Positions 1 through 9,492 are shown, numbered from the stretch's first letter. The stretch: 43,688 bases of DNA from Saccoglossus kowalevskii (GCF_000003605.2 NW_003135353.1:311218-354905); one strand, 5' to 3'. Notes: generated by a model from the letters alone, not told the origin. Translations and numbers: made by a program.

Positions 1-548
1 CGAAAACAGGGCAGGAATGGGACGTAGAAACTAATGAGCGGAGAAGTAGACGAGCCGATTATTTAAGCAAATATTTCCGTCTGAACCTCGTTATCTCGCT
101 ATAATTGACAATGTGGATATTTAAATTTCAATCAATTAAAAAAAAAAATACATGACCAGTGATTTTGGGAGAGGTTCGTTAAGAATGAAATTTAGTTCAC
201 GAGTAATCGAAAACACGCGAAAACGCGTTGGTACCGTCCAACCGGACAGCATACAGTACCTATCGAGTGTTTTAAGAATCGGCAATAATGTAAAATAATA
301 AAGACAATTAAAATGTTAATGGAACTGGCATTTGCGAGATTTGGATCACGTGACACGGCATAGACTCGTACGCACAATTAAATTTACACGAGGCGACCAC
401 AAATTCCTTTGGACTGCGAACGAGAATGAACAAAGTGGCTGGTGTAATGACGTACCCCGACAAAACGTCATGTGACACCAGCTCTCCTCAAGGCGTTTTC
501 GCTCTTGAACTAACAATACGGTTATACCAATTATTTACTTGTCTGCAG
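1..548. other. Left-edge intron of the receptor gene
   Basis: No exon could be recognised between the window edge and the acceptor at 541-548. The exon at 549 starts in mid-codon, so this stretch is intron unless an unrecognised exon lies within it. Confidence 0.6.
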
Positions 549-620
549 GAGTCTTCAGGGACAGAGCTTACAGTGGTTACACATGAACGCCTTCATCGGT
601 CTTGACAGTCTCCGTGTATT
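549..620 (+). CDS. Receptor exon: leucine-rich repeat 1 of the visible set
   Basis: A 72-nt exon with acceptor CTGCAG before it and donor GTAAGT after it. It encodes one LRR including the motif NAFIGLDSLRVL. The first base completes an upstream codon, so at least one more exon lies to the left. The 72-nt length and identical phase match the one-repeat-per-exon pattern of LGR and relaxin receptors. Confidence 0.87.
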
Positions 621-3600
621 GTAAGTCAATATGTATACGTCACTTCCTGTTTTTGGTTGAAAAGTATATGTACCTTACACCCATAAGACATAATTTGTAT
701 ATAATGGCGACTTGTTTTGCCAGTTTAGAAACCATATAATTACTCGCCCCTATATCTACTAGTATATTATGCCGTTGCTGGTAGAGTACATTTCGTTGTC
801 TACAGTCACGTTCGCGTTAATAATAGTAACCTGGGTTGCATAAATAGGTGAAAATCAGCTGTATTCTCCCGAAACTTTCCACAAAATATCACCTTTTCCA
901 TATCGTTTTTGCAAATTGTAGTTTGCCCTAATATTTTAATTACTTTCACTGCTTGATCTCCAATGGCTGGACGTCGACTGACACATTGAACCACAACCAC
1001 AGTTGAGTGGGTATGTTTCTACACTGTCATCCGTTTTGTCATTCGCTTCTATTCATTTGACATTATCTTTCTAAGTCGTACTTTATTTCAGAAATCTATC
1101 CCATAACCACTTGCGTTTCATAGACAATGGAGTTTTCAATGGTCTTCACGAAATCATGACAATGTAAGTACGCCACTACGCGTTTGGGTAAAGAGTTCGT
1201 TTGTTTTTATAAGCCGAGTAGATGATTTTCACAAAATGTCGATGTTAATATCGTTCTTATACACAATTAGCGCGAATAAAAGAATGCAATTAATATAGTT
1301 CACAGCAACGGGACGGTTATGTTAATTTTAACGTGTTTTTTTATTTCAGCGATCTTACCTTCAATGATTTATTACAAGTTGAAAGCAAGGTATTCTACGG
1401 ACTAATGAAACTTGAAAATCTGTGAGTAAAATGTACATATATGTCGAGAGCAAACTACAGCTCATGGTATCTAGACCTTTTTATTGAACGGTGACTTTTA
1501 TTGAAAAGTTGCTCTTAACAGCAATTTCCAAGAACGTATGATACGTAACAACGATTTATTTTTTAACAGCACAATCACGACATTAAAAGTGAAATTTAAT
1601 ATATATTGTTTTTTGTTTATTATATAACGGGTTATAACTTTTTGTCTTGTTACTATGTGAGTCAAGACATCTGGCAACTAACGTGTGAAAATATGCACGC
1701 GTTTATTCAGTCAGCAAATACTTAAATATCACGTGAAATAAAACTACGTCCTGCTGGTCCACGGATTGTGAATGGTTCTGTTAGGAGAACGACGGTAAAG
1801 TGATTACCGTAAAATCAGCGGAGGAGTCGTCAGCTACACACGCGCGGGAACTCAGTGAGTCCCAATCGACGCACGTTAAAAGCGCAAAGGCTCATGGGTA
1901 TACGCTTGTCTGCAAGCAACGAAAATATTTTTTATCACATTGCGTTCTTTTTTTCAGACTGACTGACGAATATCGTTTTTGCTGCTTGGCCAGATTCGTA
2001 CCGAACTGCTCACCTCCTCCCAACGAGTTCTCCTCGTGTGAGGACCTCATGTCCAACGTAGTGTTAGGTGTCAGTATTTGGTTACTCGGCACCGTGGCGT
2101 TCGTCGGTAATCTGTTGGTTATCTGTTGGCGCCTACGAGATAAACGTGACAATAAGGTAAGTTTCTAGATGCTATTTGTAGTTTATTGCGTTAGTATGGA
2201 TGCAGAGTTTTAGCTCAGACTGCTATAGCTCAGATACAGGCTCATACGACGTCCCAGTTTTTATTTATTTACAATTTTCATTGTTTCTCCTTACATTAAC
2301 GCGGAGAAGTCGCCACCTACACCACGGTTACTAAATTAGTAACCGTGCTTGCACATGCGGCGGCAAACGCCCATGGCGTGTCGTTGTTTACAAACAAACG
2401 TCTACCCATGAGCCTTTGCGTTTTTAGCGTGTGTTATCGTCGCCTGGGACTCAATTCCCACGCGTGTGCAGGTGACGACCCTCCGCTTTAAAAACGAAGT
2501 ATTCGGTAGAAGGAGTTAATGAGTATGTTGACATTTTTTACATTTGGCACCGAATTCGCCTAGTATTACCTCGCATGCGTTGTCAGCGTGCTTTCATTCC
2601 GTTACATTACAAAAAACGCAATTAAGACAACGTACTAGTATACGAGACCATTATAACACACATTACTATAAGCTATGATTTTTTTTAAAATTTATTTTAT
2701 TATTTCAACTTACGCTTTTTTTGTCTCTTCTAGGTACATTCATTTTTGATCACTAATTTAGCCGTTGGTGACATGTGCATGGGTATTTATTTGCTCATCA
2801 TCGCCGTTGTGGACGCGTATTACCGAGGGGAGTACATCGCCCATGATAACATGTGGCGGCGCAGTACACTGTGTAAAGCTGCTGGCTTCCTATCGGCATT
2901 CTCCAGCGAACTATCCGTATTTACACTGACTGTTATAACATTAGACAGACTCGTGTGTATTGTGTTTCCTTTCCGCTTTAAACGATTGCAGTTCCATGGC
3001 GCCTGTCGCGTCATGGCAGCGGTATGGTTAGCGGTTTTCTTTCTTTCCGCCATTCCACTGCTTGGAATTCATTACTTTGGCAACTACTACGGCCGCTCTG
3101 GAGTCTGCCTGGCACTGCACATAACACCGGACAAGCCCAAGGGCTGGGAATATTCTGTTTTTGTCTTCCTGGTCTTGAACTTGGTAAACTTCTTGGCAAT
3201 CATGTTGTCGTACGTGGCAATGTTCGTGGTGGCTACGAGAACTCAACAAGCTGTCAGGAACCGTGATATGAAAACAGAAAACGCGATGGCTAAACGCGTT
3301 ACCTTGATTGTGATGTCAGATTTCTGCTGCTGGGTACCGATCATACTGCTTGGATTTGCGTCGCTTGGTGGCGCTGTAATCCCGCCTCGGGTAAGTGAAA
3401 TAACACGTCACCAGATATCACCATTACATGTGAAAATGTCCTGATAGGCAATTGATGCTCAAATTTTGCCTTAATACGTATTACTGTTAATTTGGAAAAT
3501 CTTTAATAGAAGTTCCATCAATACGTGACTTGTGGTTATTTAAAAGCGGGGTGTCGTCTTCTGCGCAAGTGGCAGCGGACGGACATGGCGTATAGTTGTT

Positions 3601-6600
3601 TACAGACGAGCGTCTACCCCTCCACATTTTTAGCGCGCGCTTTTACCGTTCCCTGGGACTCAATTCCCGCGCGTGCGCAGGTGACGACCCCTCCGACTTA
3701 AGTTGAGATATGCTTAGTAATGTAGAAAGGAGCCAGAGAATGATTATGCAGCGCCCTCTATAATTTATGTGACGTAATTGCTGAAACTGAAGTAAAATCG
3801 TTCACAGCGTTGTTATTTTTTTGACGTGAAACCTCCCATCAAATAAAAAATAAAGCATTTGACAGAGTTATTATATTGTAATTGCGACGAACGGATCCAC
3901 GTAACCAAACACATTTGTCGATTTGTACATTGTTTACAACTATTTATACGTCAACTGAATCGCGTCGTCGCCAGTGTGTGATAGGGTATGCGTATTGAAT
4001 TATTATAACTTTTACAATAACAGCATTGATTTCCAATAGTCGAACATTGATTTCCAGTAGTCGAACATTGATTTCCAATAGTCGAACATTGATTTCCAAT
4101 AGTCGAACATTGATTTCCAATAGTCGAACATTGATTTCCAATAGTCGAACATTGATTTCCAATAGTCGAACATTGATTTCCAATAGTCGAACATTGATTT
4201 CCAATAGTCGAACATTGATTTATAATTGAATTTTCTCAGGTATACGCATGGGTGGCAGTGTTTGTGTTACCTCTCAACTCCGCCATTAATCCGTTACTTT
4301 ACACAATATCAACGCCGACATTCATGAAACGGACCAAAAAGATGGCTGATTCTATCACCGAGTCGTTTCGTGTGAGGTGGAGAACGGACGGACGAGCCAA
4401 TAGCTTCGCAGGTGAGTATACGGCATGCTATTTATTTCAATATTGCATTTTTTTAATCTGAGCTAGCCGATCTAGTGCGTAGATAAGTTGTTCTCGGTAT
4501 GTCCATCGTCAGTTATTAGACTATTGGAGGATTTGAGCGTCACGTGGTATTTGTGCCTTGCTACGTCACAAAATCAGCCATTTTATTTAGTCTCGTTCTC
4601 AGCTGTAATAACCAGTAACACATTCTTCCAAATATTATCTAACTATCACACATTACTTGTAGTGAATGTTTAATTTGAAATACCGGAAACATATGTAGTC
4701 GTTTTGTGTATCCAAGTTCGTTTGCGTGTCCATGTGCGCCGTGAACAGACTTCAAATACTAAGCCTATGTTTTGCTGATATAATCGAACAAATACACTAG
4801 AAAACTTAAACGACCTATTCACCTATCATACGCATCTGTTATTCAAGACATTTTCGATTCTATTCTGGGCGTTGATGGCAATCCCAACTAAAAGTTCCCA
4901 TGTTTACCCGTATAATAATCATATGAAAAAAGACAATTTTGTTCTTGTTACTTATTCAGAATCGCAAACAAGATCGTCCTTTTCATACACTGGTATCGAC
5001 CGTACAGATCGATGTGCTTCCGTTGGGTCGAATAACTCGGCTACGGTTGTCGCAATACGCTTGCGCACACTGTCTGGCAGTCACAATGGCGGCATGGATC
5101 TGATTGGTTACCATGATAAACGAACCGGAAGTGATCAGAGTAGCAGGGAGAGGTGCGACAGCGGTAAAAGTGTGACGTTCGCTGCAGACACGACAGATTG
5201 GAGAAAGAGAATAAACCAACCACCACCGCATGATATAAAAATAATAAGCAGGCTTGGACAGGTTAGATTAAAGCACGAAAGTTGGTCGTCATGCGGCGCG
5301 CTTTGGAATGTCGTCATAAAGAATATTTTACAAGCGTTGTATACGTCGCATGGCCGGGATTCAGGTCGACTGTCATGCTTTAAACAACAATTTACTATCC
5401 GACACGCATATACTTTTACATTTTGCCAACTTTATAATACTGAGCATATTACCACTGGGGGGATTGAGAATACACATGGATTTTCTGGACGTCTGGCCGG
5501 CAGTAATTACTTATGATTCCAGGAAAAATTCTAGAAAAAAAATAGTTTTTGAATTTCGAATCTTAGTTTTTATGCATGTTAGTTCATTTTTATTTTAAAA
5601 TGGCTGTAAGAGTAATTTTTTCTATGGAACAAGTCAATACCCCCTTCATTTTATTTGCTCTTTGTTGTCTACTTGATGTAAATTTTTGTTGAGATATCAG
5701 TATTTGGTAATACATCTATATTCCACGTTTTCACCCATTAGTCACATCAGTTAAATGGTGACATTTTGGTAATGATATTGATTTTCTTTCATCTGTATAT
5801 GTAATATGTACTGTGCATATCTGTACTTCCTGGCATATATTATGTATATTAAATAATATAGACACAATGACGTAGCATGTGTCTCTTTAAAAGGTCGCTG
5901 TTTTTATCACACTCTGGCTGTGATGTTACATGGATTTTTTTTCAAAATACGTACTGCACGAGACGTTGATCTTTGAATAACCATATCTCATAAGTGTTTA
6001 TGTTCTTCTGTAGAATAAATATAAGATTGAGTTCAAGCCACAAAACCAGTATGCCACGTCGGCGTCAGGTTGTCTTGTATGCTTTCCGGAGAGGAATGCG
6101 AATGAATTTAACAACATCACGCAGATCTTGAGAAAGCTGCACGAGAACGAGAATGCCCACGACAACATTGTTAAGCTGCTGTGGACTTGCAGCGCGTCAG
6201 ATATAGTGGAATGGAATGGCACGAAAGATCAGATTCCGAATAACACAAAATTGTAAGTTTTTACCTGTGGCATGTTTTCTTTTGGTTGCTAGCTATGTCT
6301 GAAAAAATGGCACACTTTTTATTTCATAACAAACAGAAAAAAACGAACAAGTTAAATCAAATATGGAATGAATAAAAATGGTTTGAAGAACGATTAAATG
6401 ATGGTTATGATAAAATACAATAAACAAAACACTTGAGGAGCATTTAATGCGAAAAAAGTCAATTTCACAGCAATGTATAAACAAAACAAATGGCATCCTC
6501 GCACTTTTTCCCAGTTGAGTCGAAACATATTTACAAGACGCTCTCTGATTGGTCTGACTGTATGGTGTTAGGCCAAACAGGCATAATATTGTAAATAATA

Positions 6601-8897
6601 TAATAATATTGTAAACAACTCCGGATCGGATACAAACTTTAGGTTTGGCTTTAACACAATTCATAACAACTATCAAACGCAAGGTTAATGTTGATGAAAT
6701 AAAATATGTTTTCTCTTCATTGTTTTAAGACTGATCTGTTTTGAATATGTGAATGGTGTTACTCTGAAAGAATTTGCCAAAGATACATTGGACATTAGAA
6801 TATTCATACAAATCATTATCCAGATATCCAGGGCGGTAGACCACCTCAGAAAACACAACATAGTTTATGATAATTTGTCTTCCTCCACTGTTCTAGTCGA
6901 AGCCATTAGCCAGGTGAGAAGTCTGTGTGTCTGTTATTACGTTGTACCACGAGAATTTTATAAGTCCACGCCTATAGACATTTTTCGAGTCAATTTTAAC
7001 AACATAACATTTTTTTTTCTGCAGGAATTACCGAAAAACGTTCGTCCCGTCCTGTTCGATTTCTCAAAAGCAATAGACCAGTTAACAAACATGAATGAGA
7101 CCATCGATCAAATGAATGATGTCATGGCAATTGCGCGCATGCTCAATGACCTTTGTGCTAATGTGCTGGTAACACACGAAGCAGACGACACCGGTAAGTA
7201 AGCCTAATTACACGACGTAGCTGTGAATCTATATAAAACGGTATTTGACAAGTTTTTCAACATTATGAAACGTTCTTGTTCGTTTGTAGATACTACTGAA
7301 TTGGCGCCATTGTTTACAGGGACACGGTTGAATATGAATAAAGGATTTCGGGTAAGTAATATCACCACCAAAGTTTAAATTACATTTTGCTTTCCCGTAA
7401 ATCCCTTTAGTCAAATGTGACGTAGAGAACACGTCCGTGGGTTAAATCAATACAATTCAATGGTGTATCCATCCGCGCCTCTCTCTGATTGCTAGGAACT
7501 AATCAATTTACTAGTAGCAGGCAATTCGTGTAAAAAGAACAAGCGTTGATTTGTCCTTATTTTTTGGAATCATGAATATTCGATTCATAATTCCCAAATA
7601 TATGCCTTATGGATGTAGAATCCCATAATCACTGTAACGTGGTAATCCATTGGCCCATCTATGCATTTGGCCTATCTACGTCATTCGTATCTACGTCACA
7701 TAACACTGTAACACGATCTTCCATTGGTTTTTCTTCGTTCATTTGTAATTACGTCACATAAATACTGTAACATGGTTTCCATTTGCCTATCTACGTTCAT
7801 TCGCATTTACGTCACATAAATACTGTAAAACGGCCTTCTATTGGCCTATCTACGTTCATTCGCATTTACGTCACATAAATACTGTAACACGGCCTTCTAT
7901 TGGCCTATCTACGTTCATTCGCATTTACGTCACATAGATACAGTAACTCGGCCTTCCATTGGCCTATCTACGTTCATTCGCATTTACGTCACATAAACAC
8001 TATAACACGGCCTTCTATTGGTCTATCTACGATCATTCGCATATACGTCACATAAACACTATAGCACGGCACCGTCTTCTATTGGGGCCCATCGACGTAT
8101 CGCATTTACGTATGGTCATAAGCGGGAAGGATTATTTTTAGTGCCAATCATGTTTATAACTTCCCGAATCACCAATTGTCAAGTACACATGTCTCAATCG
8201 ATGTTCAAAAACACTTCGTAATCAGGATTGTTATTTTATGTGTGCTTAACTTTATATCGCATGTTACAGTAGTGATGATGATTACAGACATAACTCGATT
8301 TGTTTCCACGGAAACGAGGAAATAATATTTTTTTATAATGATTATTATATTTTAATAAATGGTCATCAGTAAGACTAAAAATGTCGTTGAAATCAATATA
8401 CGTGCAATCATGGAAGGTACTGACGTTAGTGCAATCAAACATCTCAAAACAGAATCATAAATAATTTTCCGACAGTTCCAATCATAACTACGCCCTCCCA
8501 CAAGATTATTCCCTGCTTCTTATTGCACCACGGCAGACCTACTATATTGAATATTTTGGCAGAAATCTCAGTTCTAATTATGATGTTTTCTCATTATTAC
8601 AACTTCTATGGAGCTTAGTTGATTTCTATTGATATAGGCGCAGAATATTAAAATCATTTTTTATGACAGATGTTTTTAATACACTCCACACAATTTGCAA
8701 ATGTGGCTATAGTACTTTGAAAAGTAGTACATGTGTTTCTGTATACGATATATTGACTTAAGTCTCATATTTTTTAGGCTGACGAAGTGTTGCGCTTATG
8801 TGTATCAGAATGTGCCAATGAGCCGGCTTCAGCTTTTGATATTCTCCATCAATTGACGTCACTTATGAATGACCCGGATGGAGTGTACTACGTGTGA
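549..8897 (+). CDS. LRR-7TM (relaxin-receptor/GRL101-like) receptor with C-terminal pseudokinase, 5'-partial
   Basis: Hand-built gene of 12 visible exons: 549-620, 1092-1163, 1350-1421, 1958-2156, 2734-3390, 4240-4411, 4960-5261, 6014-6252, 6730-6913, 7025-7193, 7290-7351, 8778-8897. All introns are GT-AG, every join is phase-consistent, and the result is 772 residues plus TGA. Order: three LRRs (1-72), Cys-rich hinge (73-105), TM1-TM7 (about 106-385), polar linker (386-505), kinase-like fold (505-772). The 7TM part shows the hallmarks of relaxin receptors and mollusc GRL101: hinge FSSCEDLM, YYRGEY after TM2, ELSVFTLT in TM3, YFGNYYGRSGVC in ECL2 and NSAINPLLY in TM7. This family binds peptide ligands at the plasma membrane and signals through G proteins. 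The kinase-like tail is unusual for the class and lacks catalytic residues. The N-terminus (signal peptide, probably LDLa modules and more LRRs) lies left of the window. Family assignment is strong; ligand and signalling output are unknown. Confidence 0.93.
1092..1163 (+). CDS. Receptor exon: leucine-rich repeat 2
   Basis: A 72-nt exon in the same phase as its neighbours, acceptor TTTCAG and donor GTAAGT. It encodes the canonical LRR core NLSHNHLRFIDNGVFNGL, the clearest repeat in the window. Confidence 0.92.
1350..1421 (+). CDS. Receptor exon: leucine-rich repeat 3
   Basis: A 72-nt exon, acceptor TTTCAG and donor GTGAGT, encoding DLTFNDLLQVESKVFYGL and ending in a split Leu codon completed by the hinge exon. 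It is the last LRR before the hinge. Confidence 0.9.
1810..1920 (+). mobile_element. MITE family A, copy 1 (one end only)
   Basis: Carries the left-end signature (GCGGAGGAGTCGTC, then CGCGCGGGAACTCAG, then GGCTCATGGGTATACGCTTG) shared with copies at 2296, 3540 and 41498. The opposite terminus is missing. It lies in the intron before the hinge/TM1 exon. Confidence 0.65.
1958..2156 (+). CDS. Receptor exon: cysteine-rich hinge and TM1
   Basis: Encodes residues 72-138. The hinge (YRFCCLA, PNCSPPPNEFSSCEDLM) has the Cys pattern that caps the ectodomain in LGR and relaxin-type receptors. TM1 follows (about 106-129) with the conserved GN pair (N123, position 1.50). The acceptor has a long T tract and the donor is GTAAGT. 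A MITE fragment ends only a few tens of bases upstream of the acceptor. Confidence 0.94.
2296..2491 (-). mobile_element. MITE family A, copy 2, TTAA at both ends
   Basis: Terminal inverted repeats start TTAACGCGGAGAAGTCG on the left and, read from the right, TTAAAGCGGAGGGTCGTC. The right half read in reverse matches copy 4 almost throughout (GGGAATTGAGTCCCAG, GGCTCATGGGTAGACG). It contains an extra perfect hairpin at 2324-2346 with 10-nt arms. It is in the TM1-TM2 intron. Confidence 0.75.
2734..3390 (+). CDS. Receptor exon: TM2 to TM6
   Basis: The large 657-nt (219-codon) exon carries TM2 (NLAVGD, D151 = 2.50), ECL1 with YYRGEY, TM3 ending in TLDRLVCIVFP (DRL in place of DRY), TM4, ECL2 with NYYGRSGVC (Cys partner of TM3), TM5, and TM6 with FCCWVP. 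These blocks are typical of relaxin-type receptors and GRL101. Donor GTAAGT at 3391. Confidence 0.97.
3540..3701 (-). mobile_element. MITE family A, copy 3, TTAA at both ends
   Basis: A 162-bp element bounded by TTAA (3540-3543 and 3698-3701). The inverted ends are AAGCGGGGTGTCGTC on the left and, reversed, AAGTCGGAGGGGTCGTCACC on the right. It shares internal blocks with copies 2 and 4. It is in the intron between TM6 and TM7 exons. Confidence 0.78.
4022..4222. repeat. 21-bp minisatellite, about 9.5 copies
   Basis: Head-to-tail copies of a 21-bp unit beginning CATTGATTTCCAATAGTCG, nearly identical (one copy has CAGTAG). The unit is a multiple of three, so several frames stay open on both strands; these are not genes. 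It ends about 18 bp before the TM7 exon, where a branch point and polypyrimidine tract are expected. Confidence 0.97.
4240..4411 (+). CDS. Receptor exon: TM7 and start of cytoplasmic tail
   Basis: Encodes VYAWVAVFVLPLNSAINP and then LLYT, i.e. TM7 with an intact NPxxY motif, followed by the basic helix-8-like stretch MKRTKKMADS. The acceptor TTCTCAG lies about 20 bp after a 21-bp minisatellite. It ends in phase 1 and joins the linker exon at 4960. Confidence 0.96.
4960..5261 (+). CDS. Receptor exon: polar cytoplasmic linker to kinase-like N-lobe
   Basis: Encodes about 101 residues rich in Ser, Thr, Asp and Arg, with no membrane segment, ending in HDIKIISRLGQ, which resembles the first beta strand of a kinase N-lobe. 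The donor chosen is CAG|GTTAGA at 5262 because it leaves phase 0, exactly what the exon at 6014 needs. The frame stays open to 5516, so readthrough would add about 84 residues and then stop. Donor choice is less certain than the exon itself. Confidence 0.75.
5262..6013. other. Receptor intron with nothing recognised
   Basis: AT-rich intron between linker and N-lobe exons under the chosen splice model. The first 255 bases stay open in the receptor frame; beyond 5516 nothing is recognised. Confidence 0.5.
6014..6252 (+). CDS. Receptor exon: kinase-like N-lobe (beta3, alphaC, beta4)
   Basis: Acceptor TTCTGTAG, donor GTAAGT. It encodes 79 residues including SGCLVCFPER (beta3 region, with no Lys at the VAIK position) and NEFNNITQILRKLHE followed by NIVKLLWTC, a good match to the alphaC helix and the H-xNIVKLL segment of Ser/Thr and Tyr kinase folds. 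Confidence 0.85.
6730..6913 (+). CDS. Receptor exon: kinase-like hinge and catalytic-loop equivalent
   Basis: Encodes LICFEYVNGVTLKEFAK (beta5 and hinge of a kinase fold), a helical alphaE region, then HNIVYDNLSSSTVLVE. The last block sits where kinases have IVHRDLKPxNVLV, so HRD is replaced by YDN and the loop Lys and Asn by Ser and Thr (residues 641-648). Donor GTGAGA at 6914. Confidence 0.9.
7025..7193 (+). CDS. Receptor exon: DFG-equivalent and alphaF region
   Basis: Encodes PVLFDFSKAID (DFG changed to DFS, residues 668-670), then NDVMAIARMLNDLC, which matches the alphaF helix with its Asp (D688). Only about 18 residues separate them, so the activation segment is much shorter than usual and no APE motif is visible. 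Acceptor CTGCAG, donor GTAAGT. Confidence 0.9.
7290..7351 (+). CDS. Receptor exon: short kinase C-lobe piece
   Basis: A 62-nt exon joined in phase (GAT split codon). It encodes TTELAPLFTGTRLNMNKGFR, a plausible alphaF-alphaG linker. Acceptor TTTGTAG, donor GTAAGT. Confidence 0.78.
7635..8110. repeat. 59-bp minisatellite, about 7-8 copies, in a receptor intron
   Basis: Units containing CATTGGCCTATCTACG, TTCATTCGCATTTACGTC and ACATAAATACTGTAAC recur at about 58-59 bp: the ACGTCACAT block falls at 7693, 7751, 7809, 7868, 7927, 7986 and 8045. The outer copies are more diverged. Short open frames across it are repeat artefacts. Confidence 0.95.
8111..8777. other. Rest of the last receptor intron
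   Basis: AT-rich, with no repeat or exon recognised after the minisatellite. Confidence 0.5.
8778..8897 (+). CDS. Receptor terminal exon: kinase C-lobe end and stop
   Basis: Encodes ADEVLRLCVSECANEPASAF, then DILHQLTSLM and a short tail ending VYYV and TGA at 8895-8897. The pattern Cys, Asn-(E)-Pro, Ser-Ala-x-x-Ile-Leu-x-x-Leu matches the final alphaH-alphaI segment of kinase domains. Acceptor TTTTTAG. Confidence 0.9.
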   Translation, partial: ADEVLRLCVSECANEPASAFDILHQLTSLMNDPDGVYYV

Positions 8898-9013
8898 ACA
8901 TTGTGCGTGACGTCATCGAATAATGGGTGTAACGTCATGCATCGGAAAAGCGTTCAATATACGAGGGATACGACGTGTCGTAATCTAATGAATGTGGCTG
9001 ACCAACACGCCGA

Positions 9014-9019
9014 AATAAA
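9014..9019 (+). terminator. Candidate polyadenylation signal of the receptor gene
   Basis: AATAAA about 115 bp after the receptor stop codon, the first canonical hexamer downstream. Assigned by position only. Confidence 0.4.
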
Positions 9020-9492
9020 CACACGCACAAGATGGAATATTCTCAAACGTTGAAGGGTCAATGTTGATAACTTTTTTTTAGTCTGTTTAAATTTTTGTTT
9101 CGCTATATCTTTTTTGTAAATCATTTTAGAATGATTTATCATAAAATTAAACGTTTGTTTTGTCTTCATGGGATGAAATACTGAAAAAAATCTAATGCAT
9201 CGGCATGTTTGCAGTCTAAGATATATTTATTTTACAGTAAATTTTATCTACCAAGATGCAATATAAAAAAATAAATACATAACAAAACAATAGATAAATG
9301 AACATGCTGGAAGTTATCCACTTTGCTCAGAAATGGAACCACTAAAATGTTTATAAACCTAAATTACTCCGTGCCAACAGTGCTAACGGCGGACAGATGA
9401 GGATTACCCATCAATGCGCGAATTGGTCTTTACGTCATAGAGGTTCTACTTTCAAAGACGCCCACCCAAACGTTTCCATGCAGGTGTACGTA

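Noticed and set aside
1561-1600. A possible extra LRR exon after TTTTAACAG
   Set aside because: No LRR consensus and no usable donor; the exons at 1350 and 1958 already join in phase.
3944-4229. Open frames of 67-86 codons with a repeating heptapeptide on both strands
   Set aside because: They are translations of the 21-bp minisatellite; a unit divisible by three without stops is open in several frames. They lie in a receptor intron.
6293-6682. 129-codon minus-strand open frame
   Set aside because: It lies within a receptor intron, is rich in Ile, Phe and Cys from AT-rich DNA, and has no recognisable motif.
7959-8221. Overlapping + strand open frames of 60 and 67 codons
   Set aside because: They are translations of the 59-bp minisatellite and its flank in the last receptor intron.
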